Assembly (NCBI GenBank): GCA_038749105.1
Contig: JBCDIM010000010.1
Location: 15,146-79,145 of the forward strand
Direction of reading: 5' to 3'
DNA length: 64,000 bases
Origin: JBCCOW01 sp038749105
GTDB taxonomy: Bacteria > Planctomycetota > Phycisphaerae > Phycisphaerales > Phycisphaeraceae
This document shows, piece by piece, positions 57,542 to 64,000 of this stretch; positions within the stretch are counted from its first letter, which is position 1, and each line of letters starts with the position of its first letter. The translations under genes were made by a program, and so were the position numbers. A model generated the notes under the pieces. That model saw only the letters and a list, made by a program, of their open reading frames with translations, made no database searches and had not been told where the DNA came from.

Positions 57542-58728
57542 GCGGCCCCCTTGGTCTTCTGGCTGCTGCACTCATCTCGGAGCGACAGCCCGGCGGCCAG
57601 CCCCCATGCGGCATGGGTGCTGCGCGGCACGGCCCCGCGGACCGATGTGATATCGATACCCGAAAGCGGATCGGACGGCTTGATCGTGACCCCCGCCAGC
57701 GGCGTGAGGCGGTCGGCCAGGGCCTGATCCCCCGCGCCCCCGATCAGGCTGACCGTCTCGGGCCTTGCGCCGCGGAACGTCACGGTGTAGTACCGCAGAC
57801 AGAGCCCGATCTCACGCCCCAGATCGTTGACCTGGGTCTGGGTCGCTTCAACGAATTCGGCGTATTCCGCGGCCTGTTCGGTCGCCGTTTTGCCTTCCTG
57901 TTCCTCGGCACGCCGGATGATCGCAACCTCTTCGATCGGCCGACGCATCGCTTCGGCGGCCGCCTGATCGAGGCTGCCCGAGCCGATCGGCAGGGGCTTG
58001 AAGAACACCACCGAGCCGCCCGAGGCGATCACGATGTTGCTGCTGCTGTAGCCGAACTCCAGGATCACCTGGACCGGCGGAGCCGTCGGTTCATTGCCGG
58101 CTGGTAGGGCGAGCGGCTCGGATGGATCGGCCGTGTCCTGCCCGGAGCTGTCGATCAGGGATTGACCCTGACGGGCGATCTGGCCGGATTCGTTCAGACA
58201 GCGAGCCAGCGCGGCGGGTGCTGCGTCGATCGCTTGGGGCGAGAGACCGATCGCCTGGAGGGTGGCGGTGTGCTTTTCGATAAACCCGTTGGGTGCCGCC
58301 ACGAGGATGACCTCACGGCGGATGTCGGTGCCCTGACGGACCTCGCCGGCATCAAAGAACTGCACCACCGGGCTCTGACCCGGGTAACGCACGCGGTCGG
58401 CGGCCTCCCATTGCACCGCCGAAGCGAGCTCCGCCTCAGGCATCGCCGGCAGCCGCAGGTTCTTGTACTGCATCACCGCCGACGGCATCGACGACACACA
58501 GCCCTTGCCCCGGAACGCACCTCGGGACAGGCCCTGCTTGATCGCGTCGCCTACCGCATCGTGGTACTTGTCGGAGTACGGGTCCAGGCCGTCGGGCAGC
58601 GTCACGGCCGCCGAAGCGATCACGCGCAGCCCATCGCCGATGCGCTCAAGCTGCATCAGCTTCACGCTGGTTTTGCCCAGGTCGATCCCGATCGGGCAGT
58701 GGTTTGGCCTCCACCATTTCGTGGTCAC
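57538..58728 (-). CDS. pilM: Pilus assembly protein PilM, actin-like ATPase
   Basis: 396 residues of the actin/FtsA fold: IGIDLGKTSVKLMQL (phosphate-1), FGYSSSNIVIASGGSVVFF (phosphate-2), and VSLIGGAGDQALADRL near the end. PilM is a cytoplasmic ring component. It begins MTTKWWRPNHCP, and is followed at once by pilN. Confidence 0.9.
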   Translation of the reverse strand: MTTKWWRPNHCPIGIDLGKTSVKLMQLERIGDGLRVIASAAVTLPDGLDPYSDKYHDAVGDAIKQGLSRGAFRGKGCVSSMPSAVMQYKNLRLPAMPEAELASAVQWEAADRVRYPGQSPVVQFFDAGEVRQGTDIRREVILVAAPNGFIEKHTATLQAIGLSPQAIDAAPAALARCLNESGQIARQGQSLIDSSGQDTADPSEPLALPAGNEPTAPPVQVILEFGYSSSNIVIASGGSVVFFKPLPIGSGSLDQAAAEAMRRPIEEVAIIRRAEEQEGKTATEQAAEYAEFVEATQTQVNDLGREIGLCLRYYTVTFRGARPETVSLIGGAGDQALADRLTPLAGVTIKPSDPLSGIDITSVRGAVPRSTHAAWGLAAGLSLRDECSSQKTKGAA

Positions 58729-58730
58729 GA

Positions 58731-59240
58731 TTAGCCTCCTGCTCCTTCCACGCGGGCCACGGTCACTCGGCCGGTAAAGGCCGCCACCGTGACGCGGTAG
58801 GTCTCGTTGTCGTACCGCAGCTCCACCACCCCGCCCTGGATCGGGGTGCCTAGATCATCGAACTGCAGCACGGGCGTCCCGCCGAAATCGGCCGAGAGGA
58901 TCTCGACGCCGCGGAAACGCTCGTCGTCGTCGAAATCGATCGCATAGTTCTGGTCGGTCCCGCCCTGCATCGCGGAGCTCAGCAGCGTCCCGCTGGAATC
59001 GGTGAGGCTGTAGGCGTTGTCTGCCGGGGTAAACGCCACTCGACGCGTTGCGTTGCGGGTCATCGCGTCGTTCTGGGCATACAGGATGTCGGCCACCACC
59101 ACGCGTGCGGCCGCCTGCACGCCCAGCGTCCCGGCCTGCAAGAGGTTCGGCACCACCACCGCCGTCGCGATGCCCAAGATCGTCACGACGATCAGGACTT
59201 CGATCAGGGTGTAGCCGGGTTGTGAGTGGCGGCGGGGCAT
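58731..59240 (-). CDS. FimT/GspH-type minor prepilin
   Basis: 169 residues. The cleavage and methylation motif is QPGYTLIEVLIVVTILGIAT (cut after Gly). The globular part has GspH-like beta strands ending VTVAAFTGRVTVARVEGA. Such minor pilins prime pseudopilus assembly. The ATG at 59240 is used, since the leader before the cut is then only ten residues. It ends 2 bases before pilM starts. Confidence 0.85.
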   Translation of the reverse strand: MPRRHSQPGYTLIEVLIVVTILGIATAVVVPNLLQAGTLGVQAAARVVVADILYAQNDAMTRNATRRVAFTPADNAYSLTDSSGTLLSSAMQGGTDQNYAIDFDDDERFRGVEILSADFGGTPVLQFDDLGTPIQGGVVELRYDNETYRVTVAAFTGRVTVARVEGAGG

Positions 59241-59286
59241 GGGGCGTTCGGGGCGAGAGTCGTGCGGGTCGCTTCGGACGGGCGGG

Positions 59287-59580
59287 TTAATCGGATGATG
59301 GGGCCGTGTTGACCACGCGGACATCCAACGGACGGCTGGTCAATGACTGTTTAAGGCTCTGCACTTCGCTGCGGAGGCCGGCGATCTCCTGCTGGATGGC
59401 CTTACGCTGCGCCGCGGCGTTGAGCGGGGCGGTGCGGGTGCTCTCGGCCTGGGCCTGGGGCAGCGTTGCCGTCCCGAAGCCGCCGGCGACCAGGTTGATC
59501 CCCAGCAGCAGGGCTACCGTGAGCAGCAAGCCTTGGGTAAGTCGGCCCGACGGGCTAGGGGTGGTTGGGGTCGGAGGCAT
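59287..59580 (-). CDS. Small membrane protein with coiled coil in pilin gene cluster
   Basis: 97 residues: a membrane helix (GLLLTVALLLGINLVAGG) followed by a helical region (AAQRKAIQQEIAGLRSEVQS). No family recognised. It lies between the two prepilin genes, so it may be a pilus accessory protein. Confidence 0.55.
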   Translation of the reverse strand: MPPTPTTPSPSGRLTQGLLLTVALLLGINLVAGGFGTATLPQAQAESTRTAPLNAAAQRKAIQQEIAGLRSEVQSLKQSLTSRPLDVRVVNTAPSSD

Positions 59581-59746
59581 GGCCTGTTCCTTTCGTGCCG
59601 GATATGCCGGCTGGGGGTGACATCGGACGATCGGGGCTGCGACTGAGGTGCGGGCTAACCGGGTGATAACCGTCGCGGGCCCTGGAGCGGCTTATCGGGC
59701 CGCCCTTAACGGGTTGGGCGAAGCGGTGGGGCGGCGGGATGGGCAC

Positions 59747-59781
59747 AAAAAAGGCAGCCGAGGCGGTGTGCCTCGGCTGCC
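59747..59781 (-). terminator. Strong terminator/attenuator after the major prepilin gene
   Basis: A perfect 12-bp stem (GGCAGCCGAGGC, 59753-59764, with 59770-59781), a 5-base loop and six Ts on the minus strand. It lies just after the prepilin stop and may reduce read-through into the rest of the operon, so that the major pilin is made in excess. Confidence 0.9.
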
Positions 59782-59804
59782 TGGATTCTTGGACTAAGCG
59801 GGGC

Positions 59805-60275
59805 TTAGTAGGTCGTCTTGTCCGACGCGGGGATATCGCTCTCGGCCGAGTAGGTCGTGGGGATAGCCGCGGTGATCTTGCCAGTGGCGGTGATCACCCA
59901 GCCCACGGAGGCACCAGCAGCCGTACCAACGGCCGACTGGTTGTTCACACCGTTGACCGGAGCGGACTGCAGGTAAGGGCCATAGTCGTTACCGGTGGTA
60001 GCACCGTTAACGTCGGTGGTCTCGGTCATCTTGGCCCAGTCCCAGGTGCCGTTCCACAGGCCGTCAGCCGTGGGGAAGTCACCGTTGTGCTGGTTCTTGT
60101 ACAGCTCGACCTGCGAGCGAATGGTCTGCAGCTGTGACTGCAGGCTCGAGACCTTTGCAGACTCCGAAGCATTCGAGAACTGCGGGATGACGATGGCGGC
60201 GAGGATCCCGAGGATCACCACCACGATCAGGATTTCGACCAGGGTAAAACCCTTGGCCAGCGAACGACGATTCAT
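59805..60275 (-). CDS. pilA: Major type IV prepilin / GspG-like pseudopilin
   Basis: 156 residues. The short leader MNRRSLAKG is cut after Gly and followed by FTLVEILIVVVILGILAAIV with the conserved Glu at position 5. The long helix (QFSNASESAKVSSLQSQLQT) and a C-terminal beta domain follow; the protein resembles GspG/pilin of Phycisphaerae. The start at 60275 has GAGGAGA 6 bases upstream. It is the first gene of the pilus operon and is followed by a terminator. Confidence 0.92.
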   Translation of the reverse strand: MNRRSLAKGFTLVEILIVVVILGILAAIVIPQFSNASESAKVSSLQSQLQTIRSQVELYKNQHNGDFPTADGLWNGTWDWAKMTETTDVNGATTGNDYGPYLQSAPVNGVNNQSAVGTAAGASVGWVITATGKITAAIPTTYSAESDIPASDKTTY

Positions 60276-60679
60276 AACCATTCTCCTCATGAGGACTGAC
60301 TTCGCGGGTTCCTGCTGGCGCCGGCCCCGCTCGGGACCAAACCACGCCGCAGGCGACGTACGTGCATGCCGAGCCGATCCGCCTCTCACCTAACCCCTCC
60401 ACTTAACGAGAGGCGCGTCGGCTCGATCCGCACGGCGTGCACAGAGGTGATCGTCCCTACCCACCCTCGCCTTCACCCCCTTCTTCCCGTCATCGCGACT
60501 TACCGTCCGATCACCCACGAACAGACCCAATAACCCCTCCAACCCGTCCAGCTTCCGATCCGCACCCCGCCCACGAGACCCCCGACCCACAACCCAAACC
60601 CCCCAAACGGCAGAGCCCCACCCGTCCCTCCGTACAATCAAAGTACACGCCATCCCACAGCCTTCGCACGGACCCCGCC
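60276..60679. other. 404-base divergent intergenic region with structured element
   Basis: This is the only gene-free stretch over 300 bases. It separates the major prepilin gene (leftward) from an FAD oxidoreductase gene (rightward). It contains the hairpin at 60362-60442, then a C-rich low-complexity part (60443-60679) without clear promoter hexamers or repeats. Confidence 0.7.
60362..60442. other. Long three-stem interrupted hairpin upstream of the major prepilin gene
   Basis: From outside in: GTGCATGCC (60362-60370) pairs with GGCGTGCAC (60434-60442, one wobble); GAGCCGA (60371-60377) with TCGGCTC (60418-60424); after a 3/3 internal loop GCCTCTC (60381-60387) with GAGAGGC (60408-60414); the loop is 20 bases. 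There is no T-run on either strand, so it is not a terminator. It starts 87 bases upstream of the prepilin start. No known RNA family fits. Confidence 0.6.
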
Positions 60680-62419
60680 ATGACCCAGCTCAGCGATGCC
60701 CCCTCGTCCATCACGCCCTCGGCTTCCACGACCGTTGCGATCCCCGCCCCCGACCCCCAAGACCCCCAGCTCTACCCCAAGCTCACCGACACCCAGCTCA
60801 AGACCATCGCCCAGACCGCCGTCTGTCAGTGCTACGACGCCGGCTCCACCCTCTTCGACCACGGCCAACCCCACGCCCCGTTCTTCATCCTCGAACAAGG
60901 CACCGTCCAGTTCTTCGACCGCAACGCCCACCACCCCACCGACGCCCCCGAGCCCTTCGTCACCGTCGAGGCCGGCAACATCCTTGGCGATATCGCCCAG
61001 TTCACCGGTGAGCCCACCGTCGCCGAGTGCGTCGCCAAGACCGACTGCCAGGTCCTCCGGCTCGAGCCCGACCAGCTCCGCCAGCTCATCGCCGAACACG
61101 CCGACATCGGCGACAAGATCCTCACCGCGTTCATCGCCCGACGCTCCTGGCTCAAAGGCCACGGCATCGGCACCATCAAGCTCCTCGGCTCACGCTGGTC
61201 CCCCGAAGCCTTCCGGCTCCGCGACTTCCTCGCCCGCAACCAGATCCTCCACAAGTTCTACGACCTCGAACGCGACCACCAGGCCACCGAGCTCCTCGAC
61301 CGCTTCGGCATCGCCCCCGAAGACACCCCCGTCACCATCTGCCCCCAGGGCGTCAGCCGTAACCCTTCTATAGAACAGCTCGCGTCCCACCTCGGGCTGC
61401 GACAGATCGTCGATGACACCCGCGTCGTCGACCTGCTGATCGTCGGTGCAGGCCCCGCCGGCCTCGCCGCCGCGGTCTACGCCGCCTCCGAAGGACTCGA
61501 CACCCTCGTCATCGAGGGCGACTCCCCCGGTGGACAGGCCGGCACCTCTTCAAAAATCGAAAACTACCTCGGGTTCCCCACCGGGCTCTCCGGCCAGGAG
61601 CTCGCCGAACGCGCCACCCTCCAAGCCAAGAAGTTCGGCGCCACCCTCACCAACCCCGCCCGCGTCACCGCCATCGACTGCGACGGCACCTACAAAACCG
61701 TTACCCTCGACGAGGGGGAACAGGCCCAACGCGTCCAGGCCCGCACCGTCATCATCGCCACCGGCGCCGAATACCGGAAGCTCCGCATCGACGGCTGCGA
61801 CCGCTTCGACAACCGCGGCGTCTACTACGGCGCGTCCCACTCCGAGGCCGTCCAGTGCGCCGGCGAATGCGTCGTCGTCGTGGGCGGCGGCAACTCCGCC
61901 GGCCAGGCCGCCGTCAACCTCGCCAAGCACGCCCGTGAGGTCCACATCCTCATCCGCCGCGAGAACCTCTGCTCCTCCATGAGCAAGTACCTCATCGAAC
62001 GCATCAACAAAACCGCCAACATCACCCTCCACCCCCACACCGAGATCACCTCCCTCAACGGCGACGACCGCCTCGAGTCCATCACCACCATCCAAAACCA
62101 GTCCCACACCACCGGCCAGCTCGGCTGTACGTCGGCCTACATCATGATCGGCGCCGCCCCCCGCACCGACTGGCTCCACGGCTGCTGCCTCCTGGATCCC
62201 AAAGGCTTCGTCCTCACCGGAAACCAGGCCGCCCAGCACCCCGACTTCGCCCAGAACTGGTCGCTCGACCGACCGCCGCACTACCTCGAGACCTCCAAGG
62301 AGAACGTCTTCGCGGTCGGCGACGTCCGGGCCGGCTCCATCAAACGCGTCGCCTCCGCCGTCGGCGAGGGCTCCATGTGCCTCCGCTACGTCCACGACGC
62401 CCTCGCCACGCTCGCCTGA
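60680..62419 (+). CDS. Cyclic-nucleotide-binding, glutaredoxin-like and thioredoxin-reductase-like fusion oxidoreductase
   Basis: 579 residues. About 30-150 is a cyclic nucleotide-binding domain (FILEQGTVQFFDR, AGNILGDIAQFTGEPTVAEC). About 165-245 is a thioredoxin/glutaredoxin-like domain (IKLLGSRWSPEAFRLRDFL) with SRWS where CPYC would be. About 250-579 is a thioredoxin-reductase-like flavin domain (DLLIVGAGPAGLAAAVYAAS, VVVVGGGNSAGQAAVNLA, VFAVGDVRAGSIKRVASAVG). The redox CxxC of thioredoxin reductase is missing. Similar fusions are known as FAD-dependent oxidoreductases of unknown substrate. The start at 60680 is the ATG preceding the cNMP domain. Confidence 0.85.
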   Translation: MTQLSDAPSSITPSASTTVAIPAPDPQDPQLYPKLTDTQLKTIAQTAVCQCYDAGSTLFDHGQPHAPFFILEQGTVQFFDRNAHHPTDAPEPFVTVEAGNILGDIAQFTGEPTVAECVAKTDCQVLRLEPDQLRQLIAEHADIGDKILTAFIARRSWLKGHGIGTIKLLGSRWSPEAFRLRDFLARNQILHKFYDLERDHQATELLDRFGIAPEDTPVTICPQGVSRNPSIEQLASHLGLRQIVDDTRVVDLLIVGAGPAGLAAAVYAASEGLDTLVIEGDSPGGQAGTSSKIENYLGFPTGLSGQELAERATLQAKKFGATLTNPARVTAIDCDGTYKTVTLDEGEQAQRVQARTVIIATGAEYRKLRIDGCDRFDNRGVYYGASHSEAVQCAGECVVVVGGGNSAGQAAVNLAKHAREVHILIRRENLCSSMSKYLIERINKTANITLHPHTEITSLNGDDRLESITTIQNQSHTTGQLGCTSAYIMIGAAPRTDWLHGCCLLDPKGFVLTGNQAAQHPDFAQNWSLDRPPHYLETSKENVFAVGDVRAGSIKRVASAVGEGSMCLRYVHDALATLA

Positions 62420-62562
62420 TCCCCCACCGCACGCCGTACTTTCCTGCACGAAGGCCTTGGCATCCGCGGGGGTCCGCCCGATAATCGCAGCTGCCACGAA
62501 GGCAGCGGTTCAGCCGATCAGTCTCACAAAGCGACCCGTCACCCCCTCTCCGCCTCAGGACC

Positions 62563-63849
62563 ATGGAAGACCCGATGCGCCCAAACCCCGCGATCCCCCG
62601 ACCAGGCCTCTTCGCCCTGATCGCCCTTCCTGTCCTGCTTGGCTGCTTCGTGGCACCCGCGCTGGCCCAAGCCGAACCCCGCACCGGCCAAGGCCCCGCC
62701 TTTTTCGCCCCCTCCACTACGCTCCACGGCCCGCAGTCCGCCATCCTGCCTTTCCAAGTCCCCCACGCGCACGCCACCCGCGACCGCAACTTCCGCGTCC
62801 GGGTCTCCGGCCCGCTCCAGGTCCTCAGCCCCCCAGAAGTCCTCGCCGGTCACACCACCGGGTTTATCCGCGTCCGCCCCAGGCCCGGACTCAACAAACC
62901 CGCCCAAGCCTCGCTCCGGGTTGAGGACGCCACCCTCCTCGTGCACCTCCAGCCCGCACCGGCCGACCCAGCCTCATCCGACGCCGCGCCCGCCATCCGC
63001 ACGCCCGTGCAGGGCGCCGCCGTCTGGGGCAAGGTCGCGATCGCCGTCGAGTGGCCCCTCGATCCAGACCAGCCCCACCTCCGCACCGCCGACCCGATCC
63101 TCAGGCTCCAGCCCGGCACCACCCTCCAACCACACCACGTCGGCATCCTCCAAGACGCGCCGTACCGGCAGGCCGTCTTCCTGCTCGACACCAAACGCTT
63201 CTCGCCCGGCATCCTGCGACTCACCCCCGTCCTCACCCATGGTCAAGGCCAGGCACAGCGCACGACGGGCAAACCCGTCACGATCCGCGTGGTCCGCCCC
63301 GACAAGAGCCGGCTCGTTCAACGCGAGGCCGAAACCCCCGACCCACGCGACAACCCTCTACCCAACCCGCTACGCCAAGGCCCGATCAATATCACCGATG
63401 ACCCTTCCGCTTCCGGCGGCGCGTTCGTCGCCCAAAACGGCGCCCGACCCATCCAGACCCACCCCCTCGAGATCGAGTCCCCCGGCTGGTACCAGCTCAT
63501 CGTCCGGGCCCGCGGCACCCCCCACGCCGGAGCCCTCCCCGCCATCGGCTTCCGCGTGGACGACATCCGGCGACCACTCACCCAAGGCTGGATCGCTCAC
63601 ACCCAATGGCACCGCGCCGCCATCGGTCGGCCCGTCTACCTCAAGCCCAGCCACCGCACCCTCATCCCCAAATTCGAAAACGACTCCAACTACGGCAAAA
63701 ACAACGACCGCAACCTCTATCTCGACCGCATCGAACTGCTCCGGCTCGAGGCCCCCCCAGACACCAACCTCCTCTCCGACTCCCACCCACCCGCCCACCG
63801 TCCAACTCCTGCTCAACCGCACCCCCGTCGCCACTCAGACCGCCCTTAA
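62563..63849 (+). CDS. Secreted protein, broken by a frameshift at a poly-C tract
   Basis: The 428-residue frame starts with a signal peptide (LFALIALPVLLGCFVAPALA), then a beta-rich region and, at about 270-400, a carbohydrate-binding-like beta sandwich (SPGWYQLIVRARG, DDIRRPLTQGWIAH, YGKNNDRNLYLDRIELLRLE). After LRLEAPP at a run of seven Cs (63752-63758) the frame turns into a Pro/His-rich non-coding-looking tail, while coding-like sequence continues in the next frame to the window end. Six Cs would restore the frame. The true gene is therefore longer and runs off the window; secretory and carbohydrate-related roles are inferred. The start could also be the ATG at 62575. Confidence 0.6.
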   Translation: MEDPMRPNPAIPRPGLFALIALPVLLGCFVAPALAQAEPRTGQGPAFFAPSTTLHGPQSAILPFQVPHAHATRDRNFRVRVSGPLQVLSPPEVLAGHTTGFIRVRPRPGLNKPAQASLRVEDATLLVHLQPAPADPASSDAAPAIRTPVQGAAVWGKVAIAVEWPLDPDQPHLRTADPILRLQPGTTLQPHHVGILQDAPYRQAVFLLDTKRFSPGILRLTPVLTHGQGQAQRTTGKPVTIRVVRPDKSRLVQREAETPDPRDNPLPNPLRQGPINITDDPSASGGAFVAQNGARPIQTHPLEIESPGWYQLIVRARGTPHAGALPAIGFRVDDIRRPLTQGWIAHTQWHRAAIGRPVYLKPSHRTLIPKFENDSNYGKNNDRNLYLDRIELLRLEAPPDTNLLSDSHPPAHRPTPAQPHPRRHSDRP

Positions 63850-64000
63850 CCCCAGCTTCCACGTCCCTCATCAACTCCTCAAAGAGGGGCCAAACACGCT
63901 CCAACTCCGCATCGAGCATCCCAAGGCCGGCCACAGCACCAGTACCACGCACACCGTCAACGCCTTAACCCTCAAGGACGACTATCCCACAGACCCCAAG
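63752..64000 (+). pseudogene. Continuation of the secreted protein in the next frame, cut by the window end
   Basis: Read one base out of phase from the C7 run, the sequence gives a linker (QTPTSSPTPTHPP) and then a domain beginning TVQLLLNRTPVATQTALNPS and LLKEGPNTLQLRIEHP, which looks coding and goes past the window end without a stop. It has no start of its own. Confidence 0.55.

Noticed and set aside
1..64000. tRNA, rRNA, tmRNA or CRISPR arrays
   Set aside because: No T-loop-like GGTTCGAATCC blocks, rRNA-like stretches or regularly spaced repeats were seen on either strand by eye; a tRNAscan or Infernal run would settle it.

Overview
The window is very GC-rich, densely coding DNA that looks like a planctomycete of the class Phycisphaerae. 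Pointers are the H-X9-DG style secreted protein at 6.1 kb, planctomycete-type prepilins, long Ala/Pro/Glu-rich protein tails, a split murein cluster and a REP-associated transposase. No rRNA or tRNA gene, CRISPR array, prophage or complete insertion sequence was seen.

Layout. 0-6 kb: a truncated alpha/beta hydrolase, then an iron-sulfur assembly group read leftwards (iscS, iscU, a small membrane protein, an A-type carrier) with a promoter that carries two palindromes; rightwards an adenylate-kinase-like gene, a divergent CHAD-like protein and an adrenodoxin-type ferredoxin. 6-8.4 kb: a large secreted protein with an internal prepilin-like segment. 8.6-22 kb: a surface-glycan locus. It has five glycosyltransferases of GT4/GT2 type, two proteins resembling GT42 sialyltransferases, a nonulosonate synthase (NeuB), a CMP-nonulosonate synthetase fused to a HAD phosphatase, a methyltransferase, a sulfotransferase and an ABC-2 polysaccharide export permease. 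Most of these genes overlap by 1-4 bases and form one leftward operon. 22-27.6 kb: clpP, a lipoprotein, purU, murF, a RAYT transposase with its palindromic repeats, and mraY. 27.6-33 kb: a lipoprotein with a coiled coil and a ClpP-like domain, an FAD oxidoreductase divergent from an AraC regulator, and a YhaM-like nuclease. 33-38 kb: bamA, rplU, lepA. 38-45 kb: hicAB, an aldehyde dehydrogenase, a DUF4173 membrane protein, a Nudix hydrolase, two paralogous small lipoproteins around a broken gene, a DJ-1/PfpI protein, DUF427 and a TerB-like protein. 45-60 kb: a leftward type IV pilus / type II secretion operon (major prepilin, FimT-like prepilin, PilM, N, O, P, Q, TPR lipoprotein, receiver, HD-GYP, STAS, PilB, PilC). 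60-64 kb: a cyclic-nucleotide-binding/FAD oxidoreductase and a secreted protein broken at a poly-C tract.

Most unusual are two families of short palindromes. One is REP-like: its stem bases covary between five copies, and it flanks and supplies the stop codon of a RAYT gene between murF and mraY; one copy lies inside murF. The second is a separate palindrome of about 35 bp found in frame inside three unrelated genes (murF, a DUF4173 gene and an HD-GYP gene); two of these copies encode nearly the same 12-residue peptide. Also notable are a long three-stem hairpin upstream of the major prepilin, a sialic-acid-type glycan locus, and a degenerate receiver/HD-GYP/STAS set built into the pilus operon.
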